Part shown: piece by piece, positions 14,321 to 22,624 of the stretch | Layout of the letters: the number at the start of each line of letters is the position of its first letter | How positions within the stretch are numbered: the stretch's first letter is position 1 | DNA from: CALGFI01 sp036374435 | GTDB taxonomy: Bacteria > Actinomycetota > UBA4738 > HRBIN12 | Length of the DNA: 36,616 nucleotides | Assembly (NCBI GenBank): GCA_036374435.1 | Contig: DASUTU010000029.1 | Coordinates: 1 to 36,616, forward strand | Direction: 5' to 3' | The notes under the pieces: model-generated | Database searches by the model: none | Seen by the model: only the letters and a program-made list of their open reading frames with translations | What the model was told of the DNA's origin: nothing | Position numbers and translations under genes: made by a program

Positions 14321-15627
14321 CACGGTTGCCGCACCGCCACCTCGAGGGCGAACCCGAAGGTCACGCTCGCCGTGAACCAGGCGGAGCGGGTTCGGTCCGG
14401 CAGTGCGGCCGCCGCCGGCAGGACCCAGAACGCAAACGGCAGCCAGATCCGCTCCACCTCGGCCTTGGACATCCCCGACAGGTCGGCCAGCACGACCGCC
14501 GCCAGCGCGCCGCCGACGAGCCACCAGATGGGACGGTCCCGCAGCGAGGTCACGCCGGCCACGACGGCCGGGCCCAGCACCAGCCCGAACGTCGCCGGGT
14601 TCGCCACCACGAAGTAGGAGAAGGGACGCGAGCGCGCCGCGCTCGCCAGGTATTGGAGGCGGGTCGCCAGCAGCCCCTCGACCCACCAGAAGCCGGCCAC
14701 GAGGAACGCCCCGAACACCGGCAGGGACCCAAGGAACGCCACGCCGATCGGTCGGAGCCGCCGACGACCCAGAGCGACCGCCAGCGGGACTACCCCGAGC
14801 AGCACCATCCCGTAGGACAAGAGGGCGGTGACCCCGAACAGGAGCCCTCCACCGAGCGCGAGGGCGTCGGACCGCCGGCCTTCGCGGCCGGTCGCCAGGA
14901 CCACCAGGGTCACGGCCCAGGCGCCGACTCCGGCGAAGAACGCGTCCCCCGACGAGGCGATCGTCATCGCCACGGGCGCGAACGCCAGGAACGGCGCCGC
15001 GGCCCGTGCCCGGGCCTCCCCCGAGACCTCCCGGACCGCCAGGAGCACGGCCGGGACCGCCGAGGCGGCGGCGGCGATCTCGAGCGCCGCGATCCACGCG
15101 GGACCGCCGCCGAGACGCCAGACCGACCAGGCCACGAGCGTCATCGCGGGCGGATGCGCCCGCACGTGTGTGGTGTAGCGCTCGATGTTCTCGACCAGGC
15201 CGTCCAGGAACGGGAGCGGCGAGCCGATCAGGGGGGCGTCGTTCAGGTAGTCGCGCGGGCTCCCCGGCGAACGCAGGATGCCCCCCACGCCCTCGGTCAG
15301 CGCGAGCGCCACCGCCCACGCCGCGCCGGCGATCCCGGCGGCCCACAAGAGGCGCCGCCACGGCAGGCGTTCGGCAAGCGACGGGCCCCAGGCGATCGCG
15401 GCCGCCCCGAGCGGCACCGCCGCCAGGCCGGGCCACGCCAGGCGGACCTCGAGATGGCCGACGAGCGGCGGCAGGTTCAGGAACAGCCGGTGCCCCCGAG
15501 CCTGCAGCCACCGCCCCCACAGGTGGACGGCGATCACGAGCACGCCGACGGCGATCACGCCCAGCATCGGCCGGGACAGCCGGCGGGCCGGCGCCGAGAT
15601 CGCGTCCCGGGTCAGCACGCTCGTCAC
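14317..15627 (-). CDS. Multi-pass GT-C-like glycosyltransferase
   Basis: A 436-residue membrane protein with about ten hydrophobic helices. After the first helices there is a polar loop with NIERYTTHVRAHPPAMTLVA; an HPP motif after a long extracytoplasmic loop is typical of GT-C enzymes that use polyprenyl-phosphate sugars. No soluble GT-A or GT-B motif is present. GTG 15627 overlaps the preceding gene by 4 nt, and its own stop overlaps the epimerase start by 4 nt. It probably transfers a lipid-linked sugar outside the membrane, perhaps one made by the GT2 and epimerase genes of the operon. Family-level call only. Confidence 0.7.
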   Translation of the reverse strand: MTSVLTRDAISAPARRLSRPMLGVIAVGVLVIAVHLWGRWLQARGHRLFLNLPPLVGHLEVRLAWPGLAAVPLGAAAIAWGPSLAERLPWRRLLWAAGIAGAAWAVALALTEGVGGILRSPGSPRDYLNDAPLIGSPLPFLDGLVENIERYTTHVRAHPPAMTLVAWSVWRLGGGPAWIAALEIAAAASAVPAVLLAVREVSGEARARAAAPFLAFAPVAMTIASSGDAFFAGVGAWAVTLVVLATGREGRRSDALALGGGLLFGVTALLSYGMVLLGVVPLAVALGRRRLRPIGVAFLGSLPVFGAFLVAGFWWVEGLLATRLQYLASAARSRPFSYFVVANPATFGLVLGPAVVAGVTSLRDRPIWWLVGGALAAVVLADLSGMSKAEVERIWLPFAFWVLPAAAALPDRTRSAWFTASVTFGFALEVAVRQPW

Positions 15628-16058
15628 GCCGAACCCCGGGAGCGGCGACGGACCAGGACGACCGCGAGCACGACGACCCACGTGACGGCGAGCGCGCCCG
15701 CGAGGCCGCCCACGTAGTTCCGCGGCAACAGGGTCTCGTTGCCCGCCGACTCTCCGAGGAACGGCGGCAACGAGATCAGGACGAGCGTCCCGCTCACGAT
15801 GGCGCCGCCGAGCACGACGGCCACCCCCCAGCGCGGGATCCGGCCGCCGATCCACCTCGCCGCGACGGAGGCCGCCGGGGAAAGCAGCAGGTCGTGCACG
15901 AAGATCAAGCCCAGGAACCACGCGGCGAACATGACGGGATGCGTGGCCCCGGCACGCTGGAGCACGGTCAGAACGCCGAACCCGATCACCACCCACCCGA
16001 TCACGAACGCACTCCAGAACGCCGGGCCCCGCGGCTTATCCGACGACGCGGGGGTCAT
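15624..16058 (-). CDS. Small four-helix membrane protein
   Basis: A 144-residue protein with hydrophobic helices at roughly 13-31, 41-61, 76-97 and 114-134. Notable is an intramembrane His-Asp pair in FVHDLLLSP and a loop with FLGESAGNETLLPRNYVGG. ATG 16058 overlaps the stop of the molybdo-oxidoreductase gene by 4 nt (ATGA), and its stop overlaps the GT-C-like gene by 4 nt. The position suggests a membrane partner of the redox fusion, for example an electron-transfer or assembly subunit. No family recognised. Confidence 0.75.
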   Translation of the reverse strand: MTPASSDKPRGPAFWSAFVIGWVVIGFGVLTVLQRAGATHPVMFAAWFLGLIFVHDLLLSPAASVAARWIGGRIPRWGVAVVLGGAIVSGTLVLISLPPFLGESAGNETLLPRNYVGGLAGALAVTWVVVLAVVLVRRRSRGSA

Positions 16059-17326
16059 GACACCACCACCCTCGTCAGCCACTTCGTCTGCAGGACGCCG
16101 GGGCGGTTCGGCGCGATGAGCCGGATCGGGAAGCCGTGGTCGAGCGCGAGCGGCTCGCCGTTCAGCTCCAGCGCGAGCAGCGTGTCGGGGTCGAGGAGGT
16201 AACCGCGGTCGAGCGTCGAGGTTCGGAACGCGGTTCCCGGAGCCTGCAGCGAGACGACCTCGACGGAACCCGCGTCGTCGGCGCCGGCCGCCCGGAGCAG
16301 GTCCAGCACCGCGATCCCACGCCACGTCCCCGAGGCGCTCCACCCGTCGACGCACGAGATGGGGAGATCGGCTTCCCGCTGCGGGAGCGAGCGCAGGTCG
16401 TCGAGCGAGAGCGACAGCCGCCTGCCGACCCGGCCTTCCACGGCGAGCCGGTACGCGGGATCGGTGGCCGCCTCGGCGACCCTGGCGGACCGGGCCGTCT
16501 TGTTGACCGGAACGCCCTGCGGCCCGACCGCCGGATCCCGCGGCGCGAGGACGGCTAGGCGCCGAAGCGGCTGCACGGTCTGCCCGACCGTGGCGAGCGT
16601 CACCGCGCCGGCCGACGCCGTGACCGTCCACAGGAACCCCCGACGGCTCAAGCCCCCCACCGGCGACGCCGGTCTCGGGCCGTCCGCGGCGGCGGGCGCG
16701 CCGGCGGCGTCGAGGGGGTCGGCGGCCACAGGCGCGCCGGCGGGAAGGTGCGATCCGGTTTCGCTCGAGCGCGTCAGGGCTCGCGCGGCGATGTGCAGCT
16801 TGGCCCCGACGTGGATCACCAGCCCGCCGATCGCGATCCAGGCCCCCGCGTAGTGCGCCGCCGGGAACGAGAAACCCCAGGGCCGGAACCCGTTGATGCT
16901 GCCGATGCCCGTGAACAGCTGGAACAGCGCCCCACCGACCAGCGGGACGAGGCTGAGGCGCTCCGCGACGTGCGCCACTCCGCGGAACGGCGGCCACGTC
17001 CAGAACAGCGGCGCGACCACCCAGAGCTTCGCCAGCAGCAGGGGGATCGCCGCGATCCCCGTCGCGACGTGCACCCCCTGCGTCACGCGATACAGCCACG
17101 CGGGTCGAGCCGGCCACGAGAACCAGGGAAGCGGGTTCTGGATCAGGTGCGAGATGACGCCCGTCACGAAGCACACCGAGAACGCCACGCCGAGCGCGAT
17201 CCCGAGCCACGCGGCGGCGCGCACCTCGTGCAGGCGGCTTCGATAGGCGTCCGCTCGGAACGGCCCGACCCGGGGCGGCGCCAGGCGACGGATCCGGTCG
17301 TCGAGCGAACGCCGGGCGTCACTCAT
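16055..17326 (-). CDS. Cytochrome b561-like / sulfite-oxidase-fold molybdo-oxidoreductase fusion
   Basis: A 423-residue fusion. Residues about 38-180 form a four-helix membrane domain with repeated histidines (H60, H86, H119, H158, H172, H178), which resembles a cytochrome b561/DUF4405 haem module. A Pro/Ala linker leads to an internal twin-arginine motif, SRRGFLW (R228, R229), with a hydrophobic stretch to about 247. The rest is a sulfite-oxidase-type molybdopterin domain with the molybdenum-ligand cysteine C325 in LPISCVDGWSASGTWRG and FPIRLIAPNRPG near the end. It would pass electrons between an extracytoplasmic substrate and the membrane. The start and stop each overlap neighbours by 4 nt. 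Substrate unknown. Confidence 0.88.
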   Translation of the reverse strand: MSDARRSLDDRIRRLAPPRVGPFRADAYRSRLHEVRAAAWLGIALGVAFSVCFVTGVISHLIQNPLPWFSWPARPAWLYRVTQGVHVATGIAAIPLLLAKLWVVAPLFWTWPPFRGVAHVAERLSLVPLVGGALFQLFTGIGSINGFRPWGFSFPAAHYAGAWIAIGGLVIHVGAKLHIAARALTRSSETGSHLPAGAPVAADPLDAAGAPAAADGPRPASPVGGLSRRGFLWTVTASAGAVTLATVGQTVQPLRRLAVLAPRDPAVGPQGVPVNKTARSARVAEAATDPAYRLAVEGRVGRRLSLSLDDLRSLPQREADLPISCVDGWSASGTWRGIAVLDLLRAAGADDAGSVEVVSLQAPGTAFRTSTLDRGYLLDPDTLLALELNGEPLALDHGFPIRLIAPNRPGVLQTKWLTRVVVS

Positions 17327-17931
17327 CTCGCGTCGAGCCTCCCGAACCACCGCCCGTCCGCGGTCCAGTGCTCCCGGACCTCGAACCCGCCGGCGGCCGC
17401 GACGTCGGCCACCCCGTCGATCCCCACCCGGGCCCACGCGAACCACGCCGAGCTCCCGTCGCCGTCCAGGCGCGCCAGGAACGACTCGGTCGACACGCCC
17501 GGCGGCTCGAGCTCGAGGACCAGGCGTCCGCCCGGGCGGAGCACCTCGCGAACGCGCCACAGCAGCGCCACGGGATCGCCTCCGATGCCGACGTTGCCGT
17601 CGAGCAGGAGGACCGAGCCCCAGCCACCCTCGCCGGGGACGGCCTCGAAGATCGAGCCGCAGACGGCGGGGGTCCCTCGCTCCCGGGCAACCCGCACGGC
17701 CGCCGGGGAGACGTCCAGCCCGAGCGCCGCGACCCCCTTCGCCTGCAGGGCCCGCGTGTGCCGGCCCGGCCCACACCCGACGTCGAGGACCGGCGCCACC
17801 GCGCGGTCGAGCACGTCCAGGTCCACCCACTCGGCCTCGCCGAACCACCGGGCCACGTCGAGGGCAACGAGCTGGCCCCCCAGCGATCGCAGCCCGAACG
17901 CGGTGGCGGGCGCGCCCACGGGCGGCGCCAT
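17323..17931 (-). CDS. Class I SAM-dependent methyltransferase
   Basis: A 202-residue methyltransferase with motif I VLDVGCGPGRHT, the acidic end of strand 2 in LGLDVSPAAVRVARERG, and LLLDGNVGIGG then REVLRPGGRLVLELEPPG as the post-motif region. ATG 17931 overlaps the stop of the DUF2064 gene by 1 nt (TGATG), and its stop overlaps the oxidoreductase start by 4 nt. In this context it most plausibly methylates a sugar, lipid or quinone intermediate. Nothing in the sequence identifies the acceptor. Confidence 0.88.
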   Translation of the reverse strand: MAPPVGAPATAFGLRSLGGQLVALDVARWFGEAEWVDLDVLDRAVAPVLDVGCGPGRHTRALQAKGVAALGLDVSPAAVRVARERGTPAVCGSIFEAVPGEGGWGSVLLLDGNVGIGGDPVALLWRVREVLRPGGRLVLELEPPGVSTESFLARLDGDGSSAWFAWARVGIDGVADVAAAGGFEVREHWTADGRWFGRLDAR

Positions 17932-18581
17932 CACGACACGTTCCCCGCCACCAGGGACCGGCGCACCGCGCCGAGGGCGGCGGCGAACCGGGTGCCGGGC
18001 GCCTGGCGGGCCACCACCTCGGCGTCCTCGAACGAATCCACGTCGCGGAGCGGCGGGAGCTCGACGACCCCCAGGCCGAGCCCGTCGAGGAGTCGCCGCT
18101 GCGCCGAGAGGGTGGCGTCCGAGCTCATCGGGACCCCGACCAGGGCCTCGGGCCTCGGCACGCGGAACCCGATCGCCCAGTAGCCGCCGTCCTCGGCCGG
18201 CCCGAGCACCACGTCGACCCCGGGCGCCCCCAGCGCCTCGACCGCGCCGGCGAGAAGACCGGGCGTGAGCTGGGGCGTGTCCATCCCCACCAGCAGCCCG
18301 GGCCCGTCGACGTCGACGAAGGCATTCGCCAAGCGCCGGTCCAGACCTTCGCCCCGCTGCGCGATCACCGTCCAGCCGCTGGGGAGCGCGGGCGCCCGAT
18401 CCCCGTCGAACACGAGCACGCGGCGGCCGGGCACGTCCGTCCGCGTCACCGCCTCGATCGTGTCGTCCAGCGCCGCCGCCGCGAGCCCGGCCGCCTGCTC
18501 CGGCGTGCACGGCGGGCACAGCCGCGTCTTGGTGCGGCCGGGCCGTGGGGCCTTGGCGATCACCAGGAAGGAGACGTTCAC
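17931..18581 (-). CDS. DUF2064 (TIGR04282-type) GT-A-fold protein
   Basis: A 216-residue protein starting NVSFLVIAKAPRPGRTKTRL, the nucleotide-binding loop of the DUF2064/TIGR04282 group, a nucleotidyltransferase-like GT-A family of uncertain reaction. Further marks are VGMDTPQLTP, a DxD-like site, and GPAEDGGYWAIGFR. In many genomes a member of this group neighbours a GT2 protein, as here. GTG 18581 overlaps the GT2 stop by 4 nt. It might activate a sugar phosphate or transfer a sugar; the chemistry is not established. Confidence 0.88.
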   Translation of the reverse strand: MNVSFLVIAKAPRPGRTKTRLCPPCTPEQAAGLAAAALDDTIEAVTRTDVPGRRVLVFDGDRAPALPSGWTVIAQRGEGLDRRLANAFVDVDGPGLLVGMDTPQLTPGLLAGAVEALGAPGVDVVLGPAEDGGYWAIGFRVPRPEALVGVPMSSDATLSAQRRLLDGLGLGVVELPPLRDVDSFEDAEVVARQAPGTRFAAALGAVRRSLVAGNVS

Positions 18582-19219
18582 CGAAGGACCCTCGCCATGT
18601 CCATCACGGTGCGGGCGGTCCCGCGGACCGTGCCGGTGACCTTGGACCGGCCCGACCGGGTCCGGTACGGGACCGTCACCTCCCGGATCCGCCATCCCTC
18701 CCGGGCGGCTCGAACCACCATCTCCAGAGGCCAGCCGAACCGCCGATCCCTCAGGCCGAGCTCGACGAGCTCCAGTCGTCGGGCCGCTCGCATCGGACCG
18801 AGATCGCCGACCGCGACGCCCGTCCGCCGCCGCACCTCCCACGCGATCACCCGGTTGCCCAGACGAGCGTGCGGGGGCCACGCGCCGGGTTCGGGGACCC
18901 GCGCCCCCAGCACGAGGTCGGCCGAGCCGTCCCGGACCGGAGCCACCACGCCCGCGAGGTCCGAGGGATCGAGCGAGCCGTCGGCGTCCATGAACGCGAC
19001 GACCTCGCCCCGGCACGCCGTCAAGCCGGCGAAACAGGCCGCGCCGAACCCACGCCGGGGCTCGGAGACCACCCGCGCGCCGATCGAGGCGGCCAGCTCC
19101 GCCGATCCGTCAGTCGAGCCGTTGTCCACCACCACGGGCTCGGCCCACGGCGGCATCCGGCCGAGGACCCAGGGCAACGCCTCGGCCTCGTTCAGGACGG
19201 GCAGGACCACGTCGACCAT
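18578..19219 (-). CDS. Family 2 glycosyltransferase (polyprenyl-phosphate glycosyltransferase-like)
   Basis: A 213-residue soluble GT2 enzyme that opens the long minus-strand operon. The GT-A motifs are DVVLPVLNEAEALPWVL, VVDNGSTDGS, RRGFGAACFAGL and the metal-binding FMDADGSLDP. The later RFGWPLEMVVRAAREGWRI and VPYRTRSGRSKVTGT resemble dolichol-phosphate-mannose-synthase-like enzymes, with no C-terminal membrane helices. It likely charges a polyprenyl phosphate with a sugar for the GT-C-like enzyme of the same operon. The 111-nt gap upstream, up to about 19342, is shared with the divergent response regulator. Confidence 0.9.
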   Translation of the reverse strand: MVDVVLPVLNEAEALPWVLGRMPPWAEPVVVDNGSTDGSAELAASIGARVVSEPRRGFGAACFAGLTACRGEVVAFMDADGSLDPSDLAGVVAPVRDGSADLVLGARVPEPGAWPPHARLGNRVIAWEVRRRTGVAVGDLGPMRAARRLELVELGLRDRRFGWPLEMVVRAAREGWRIREVTVPYRTRSGRSKVTGTVRGTARTVMDMARVLR

Positions 19220-19243
19220 GCATTCAGCCTGGCTGGTGGGGGG

Positions 19244-19259
19244 TTACGGCTTCCTTACG
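19244..19259 (+). promoter_or_regulatory. TTACG direct repeat, candidate response-regulator box
   Basis: TTACG occurs at 19244 and 19255, exactly 11 bp apart, the usual spacing for tandem OmpR/PhoB-type binding. A third copy in inverse orientation (CGTAA, 19303-19307) lies across the divergent spacer. CTTACGCG (19254-19261) and CGCGTAAG (19301-19308) form an 8-bp inverted repeat. These flank the GT2-operon and regulator promoters. Confidence 0.4.
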
Positions 19260-19342
19260 CGAGGGCTTCGACCCCCTGAATTCCCGGGCTCCCCCTCGGC
19301 CGCGTAAGCCTTCTGAAACCCGGCCGGGTGCATCATGGGACC

Positions 19343-20029
19343 GTGAACGGCCCTCGCGTGCTGGTGGTGGACGACGAGCCGATGGTCCGAGAGGTCCTGG
19401 CGCGGTATCTCGAGAAGGAGGGGTTCGACGTCGAGGTCGCCGAAGACGGCGAGCAGGCCCTGGCCGCCTACGCGAGCGGCCCCCACGACCTCGTTCTGCT
19501 CGACCTGATGCTGCCGCGCGTGGACGGGCTCGAGGTGTTCCGGCGCATGCGCGAGCAGGCCCCGGCCGCGGTGATCATGCTCACGGCCAAGGGGGAGGAG
19601 ACCGATCGCGTCGTCGGGCTCGAGCTCGGCGCCGACGACTACGTCACCAAACCCTTCTCCCCCCGGGAGGTCGTGGCGCGGGTCCGGGCGGTGCTCCGCC
19701 GATCGGGCCGGCCCGAGGGCGACCGGCGCGGTTTGGTGTCGGTCGGGGACCTCGAGATCGACGGCGCGGGCCGCGAGGTCCGCAAAGGCGGAACCCCGGT
19801 GCGCCTGACCCGCAAGGAGTTCGACCTCCTGTACCTCCTGGCTTCGAACGCGGGGCGCGCCTTCTCGCGTTCGGAGCTCCTCGAGGAGATCTGGGACTTC
19901 GCCTGGGACGGCGACACGTCGACCGTCACCGTTCACGTGCGCCGTCTCCGCGAGAAGATCGAAGACGACCCGTCGCACCCCCGCCACCTCGTCACGGTGT
20001 GGGGGGTCGGCTACCGGTTCGCGCCGTGA
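19343..20029 (+). CDS. OmpR/PhoB-family response regulator
   Basis: A 228-residue regulator. The receiver domain has the acidic pair D10/D11 (VVDDEP), phospho-acceptor D54 (VLLDLMLP), T81 and K103 (VTKPFSPRE). The winged-helix domain has LTRKEFDLLYLLASNAGRAF and the recognition region TVTVHVRRLREKIEDDP with VWGVGYRF. GTG 19343 gives the normal N-terminus NGPRVLVVDDEP; an in-frame GTG at 19328 would add five residues. Its last bases contain the start of the kinase gene (GTGA). It may regulate itself and the divergent glycan/redox operon through the TTACG repeats. Confidence 0.93.
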   Translation: MNGPRVLVVDDEPMVREVLARYLEKEGFDVEVAEDGEQALAAYASGPHDLVLLDLMLPRVDGLEVFRRMREQAPAAVIMLTAKGEETDRVVGLELGADDYVTKPFSPREVVARVRAVLRRSGRPEGDRRGLVSVGDLEIDGAGREVRKGGTPVRLTRKEFDLLYLLASNAGRAFSRSELLEEIWDFAWDGDTSTVTVHVRRLREKIEDDPSHPRHLVTVWGVGYRFAP

Positions 20030-21231
20030 GGAGCTGGCGGACCCTCGTCCTGCTCGTGGCCGTGGCGTCCGTGGGGGCGCTCGGCACGTTTGCCATCGGC
20101 GCGGCGACGGGGATGGCCGGCGCCGAGCTGTGGGATCTGGTGGCCTACGTGGCCGCGGCGCTGGTCGTGACCGTCGTCGCGATGGCCGCCGCCGGCCTCG
20201 TGCTGGCTCGGGCGTCGCTCGCGCAGCGCTTCGTCGCCGTCGGCGCGCTGGGGGCGGCCGTGGCCCTGGCGAACCTGTGGGTGCTCTCGCGGACGATGTT
20301 CGTGAGCGACCACGACGCCACCCTGCTCGGCGTGTTGCTCCTGTATTCGGTGGGCGCCGGCGTCGGGGCCGGCGTCGTGGCGGCGCGCACGTCCGCCCGC
20401 GCGGTGCGCCGGCTGGCCTCGACCGCCCGGGCGCTCGGCGAGGGAGACCTCGACGCTCGGACGGGCCACCTGGACGCCGGTCCCGAGCTCGACCGCCTGG
20501 CGCAGACGATGGACGAGATGGCGGCCCGCCTGCAGCTGGCCCTGGACCGGGAGCGCGCGGCGGAGGCGACTCGCCGGGACCTCATCGGCGCCGTGTCGCA
20601 CGACCTCCGGACCCCGCTGGCCAGCCTCCGCGCCATGATCGAGGCGGTGCACGACGGCGTCATCGACGATCCTGCCACGGTGCGGCGGTACGCGACCGAG
20701 ATGAAGCGATCGGTCAACCAACTCGTGACCATGATCGACGACCTGTTCGAGCTGGCCCAGGTCGAGGCCGGCGCGATCGAGGCGGAGACCGAACGTGCTC
20801 TCCTCGGCGAGGTCGTGCACACGGCGGTGGCGGCGGTCCGCCTCCAGGCCGAGGAGAAGGGGCTGGCGTTGGAGACGTACCTGGACGGCTCCGAGGACGT
20901 GCCGTGTTCGCCGAGGCTGACGCGAGTCCTCCAGGGACTGCTGGTGAACGCCGTCCGTCACACGCCGGCCGACGGAACGGTCCGGGTGGAGGCGCGGCGC
21001 TTCGCGGACGGTCTCGAGGTGGCGGTGGCCGACACCGGCGAAGGCATCCTGCCCGAGGACCTGGCGCGGGTGTTCGACCCGTTCTTCCGGGCCGACCCGG
21101 CGCGCAGCGGCGGCGGCGCCGGCCTCGGCCTCGCGCTGGCCAAACGGATCGTCGAGGCCTTGGGCGGATCGATCCTCGCGGAGAGCGATCCGGCCCGCGG
21201 ATCGCGCTTCGCCGTGGTCCTCCCACCCTGA
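20026..21231 (+). CDS. Sensor histidine kinase
   Basis: A 401-residue membrane kinase from GTG 20026, overlapping the regulator stop by 4 nt. Four hydrophobic helices lie at about 6-27, 36-61, 68-87 and 99-119. The loops between them are short, so any signal is probably sensed in or at the membrane. A HAMP-like linker follows (RRLASTARALGEGDLDAR). The dimerisation domain carries H192 in AVSHDLRTPLASLRAM. The ATP-binding lid shows NAVRHTP (N box), DTGEGI (G1) and GAGLGLALAKRIVEALGG (G2). It presumably phosphorylates the adjacent response regulator. Confidence 0.93.
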   Translation: MRSWRTLVLLVAVASVGALGTFAIGAATGMAGAELWDLVAYVAAALVVTVVAMAAAGLVLARASLAQRFVAVGALGAAVALANLWVLSRTMFVSDHDATLLGVLLLYSVGAGVGAGVVAARTSARAVRRLASTARALGEGDLDARTGHLDAGPELDRLAQTMDEMAARLQLALDRERAAEATRRDLIGAVSHDLRTPLASLRAMIEAVHDGVIDDPATVRRYATEMKRSVNQLVTMIDDLFELAQVEAGAIEAETERALLGEVVHTAVAAVRLQAEEKGLALETYLDGSEDVPCSPRLTRVLQGLLVNAVRHTPADGTVRVEARRFADGLEVAVADTGEGILPEDLARVFDPFFRADPARSGGGAGLGLALAKRIVEALGGSILAESDPARGSRFAVVLPP

Positions 21232-21242
21232 GCGGTGGCCCC

Positions 21243-21258
21243 GGCCCGCCGACGGGCC
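21243..21258. terminator. GC hairpin between convergent kinase and TldE genes
   Basis: GGCCCG and CGGGCC pair around a CCGA tetraloop, inside a wider GTGGCCC...GGGCCAC repeat (21235-21260), in the 37-nt gap between two convergent stops. No T-tract follows, so the activity is uncertain. Confidence 0.4.
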
Positions 21259-21268
21259 ACTCACGCCC

Positions 21269-22624
21269 TCAGAGGCCGGCGACGGTCATCTCGCCGACGA
21301 GCATCGACGGGGTGCCGACGGAGGAGAAGAAGCGCAGGTCCGATCCCACCGCGGCGATGGCGCGCAGCATGTCCGGAACGGTGCTGGCGATCGTCATCTC
21401 CCGCACGGGCTCCCCGAGCGCCCCCTGCGCGATCCGCAGCCCCGTCGCCCCGACCGAGAACTCCCCGCTGATGGGATTGGCGCCCGAGTGCACCCCGGAC
21501 ACCTCCTGGATCAACACGCCCTCTCCGGCCGCACGCAGCAGATCCTCGAACGAGGACGATCCCGGCTCGACGTAGAAGTTCGACGTCCCGACCCCGGGGG
21601 TCGAGCGGTAGCCGGCCCGGCTGGCGTTCCCGGTCGAGGTGGTCCCTCCCCGGCGCCCCGTGTACGTGTTGTGCAGGAAACCGTTCAGGACGCCGGCCCT
21701 GATGAGCTCGGTGCGCCCGCTCGGAACCCCCTCGTCGTCGAACGGGCACGCCGACGGCCCGTGCAGGAGGCGCCCGTCGTCCACGAGCGTGAAGGCCTCG
21801 GCCCCCACTCGTTCCCCGACCAGGTCGGCGAACAACGAGCGGCGCTTCTGGACGGATTCGGCCGACAACGCGCCGGCGAGCACGCCGAGGAACGCCGAGG
21901 CGGCGAACGGGTCGAGCACCACCGGCACGCGCGCGGTGCGCGGCTTCGTCGCCCCCAGCATGCGGGCGGCCCGGACGGCGGCCTCCCGAGCCACCCCGTC
22001 CGGATCGAGCTCGGCCACCCGGTGCCCGACCTGGAACGAATACCCGGTCTGGGTGTCGCCGTCGCGCTCGGCGAGCGTGACGGCCACCACCCAGCAGCTC
22101 GTCCGCTCGAACTCGGCGTTCACCCCGGCGGTGGACTCGATCCGGACCCGCCCGACCGCGTCGCCGAACGAACACCGCTCGACCTTCGCGACGTCGGGTT
22201 CACACGTCGTGGCCGTTCGCTCGAGCTCGAGCGCCAGGGCGACCTTGTCGGCCGGCGCCATCGCCGCCTGCTCCGGGAAGTACAACCCGTCGATCGCCTC
22301 GTAGGGGCCGGCCTCCGGCAACGCGTTGTGGGCGTCTTCGGAGGCCAGCGTGGCGTTCTCGCGGGCCCGTTCGACGGCGCGGTGGGCCTCCTCGACCGAG
22401 GGGTCTGCCACGTAGGCGAACCCCATGCGCCCGTCCACGATCACCCGAACGCCGAGTCCACGGCTCTGGGCCGACGTGAGCCCCTCGACCTCGCCGAGGC
22501 GGGCGTCGACCTCGGTTCGGCGCGACTCCTCGGCGAAGGCCTCCACCGACTCGGCGTCGCCGGCGGCGGCGAGCGCGGCCGCGGTGAGGTCGGCCAGCTC
22601 CGCCACCGCCGCCGGTTCAGGCAC
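21269..22624 (-). CDS. tldE: TldE/PmbA-family metalloprotease subunit
   Basis: A 451-residue protein of the TldD/PmbA family lacking the HExxxH zinc motif, as expected for the E subunit. Typical parts are GLTSAQSRGLGVRVIVDGRM and GFAYVADPS near the N-terminus and, in the C-terminal half, FDDEGVPSGRTELIRAGVLN, FLHNTYTGRR and SGANPISGEFSVGATGL. TldD-TldE heterodimers process unfolded peptides such as microcin B17 precursor and CcdA. GTG 22624 overlaps the tldD stop by 8 nt, so the pair is coupled. Confidence 0.92.
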   Translation of the reverse strand: MPEPAAVAELADLTAAALAAAGDAESVEAFAEESRRTEVDARLGEVEGLTSAQSRGLGVRVIVDGRMGFAYVADPSVEEAHRAVERARENATLASEDAHNALPEAGPYEAIDGLYFPEQAAMAPADKVALALELERTATTCEPDVAKVERCSFGDAVGRVRIESTAGVNAEFERTSCWVVAVTLAERDGDTQTGYSFQVGHRVAELDPDGVAREAAVRAARMLGATKPRTARVPVVLDPFAASAFLGVLAGALSAESVQKRRSLFADLVGERVGAEAFTLVDDGRLLHGPSACPFDDEGVPSGRTELIRAGVLNGFLHNTYTGRRGGTTSTGNASRAGYRSTPGVGTSNFYVEPGSSSFEDLLRAAGEGVLIQEVSGVHSGANPISGEFSVGATGLRIAQGALGEPVREMTIASTVPDMLRAIAAVGSDLRFFSSVGTPSMLVGEMTVAGL

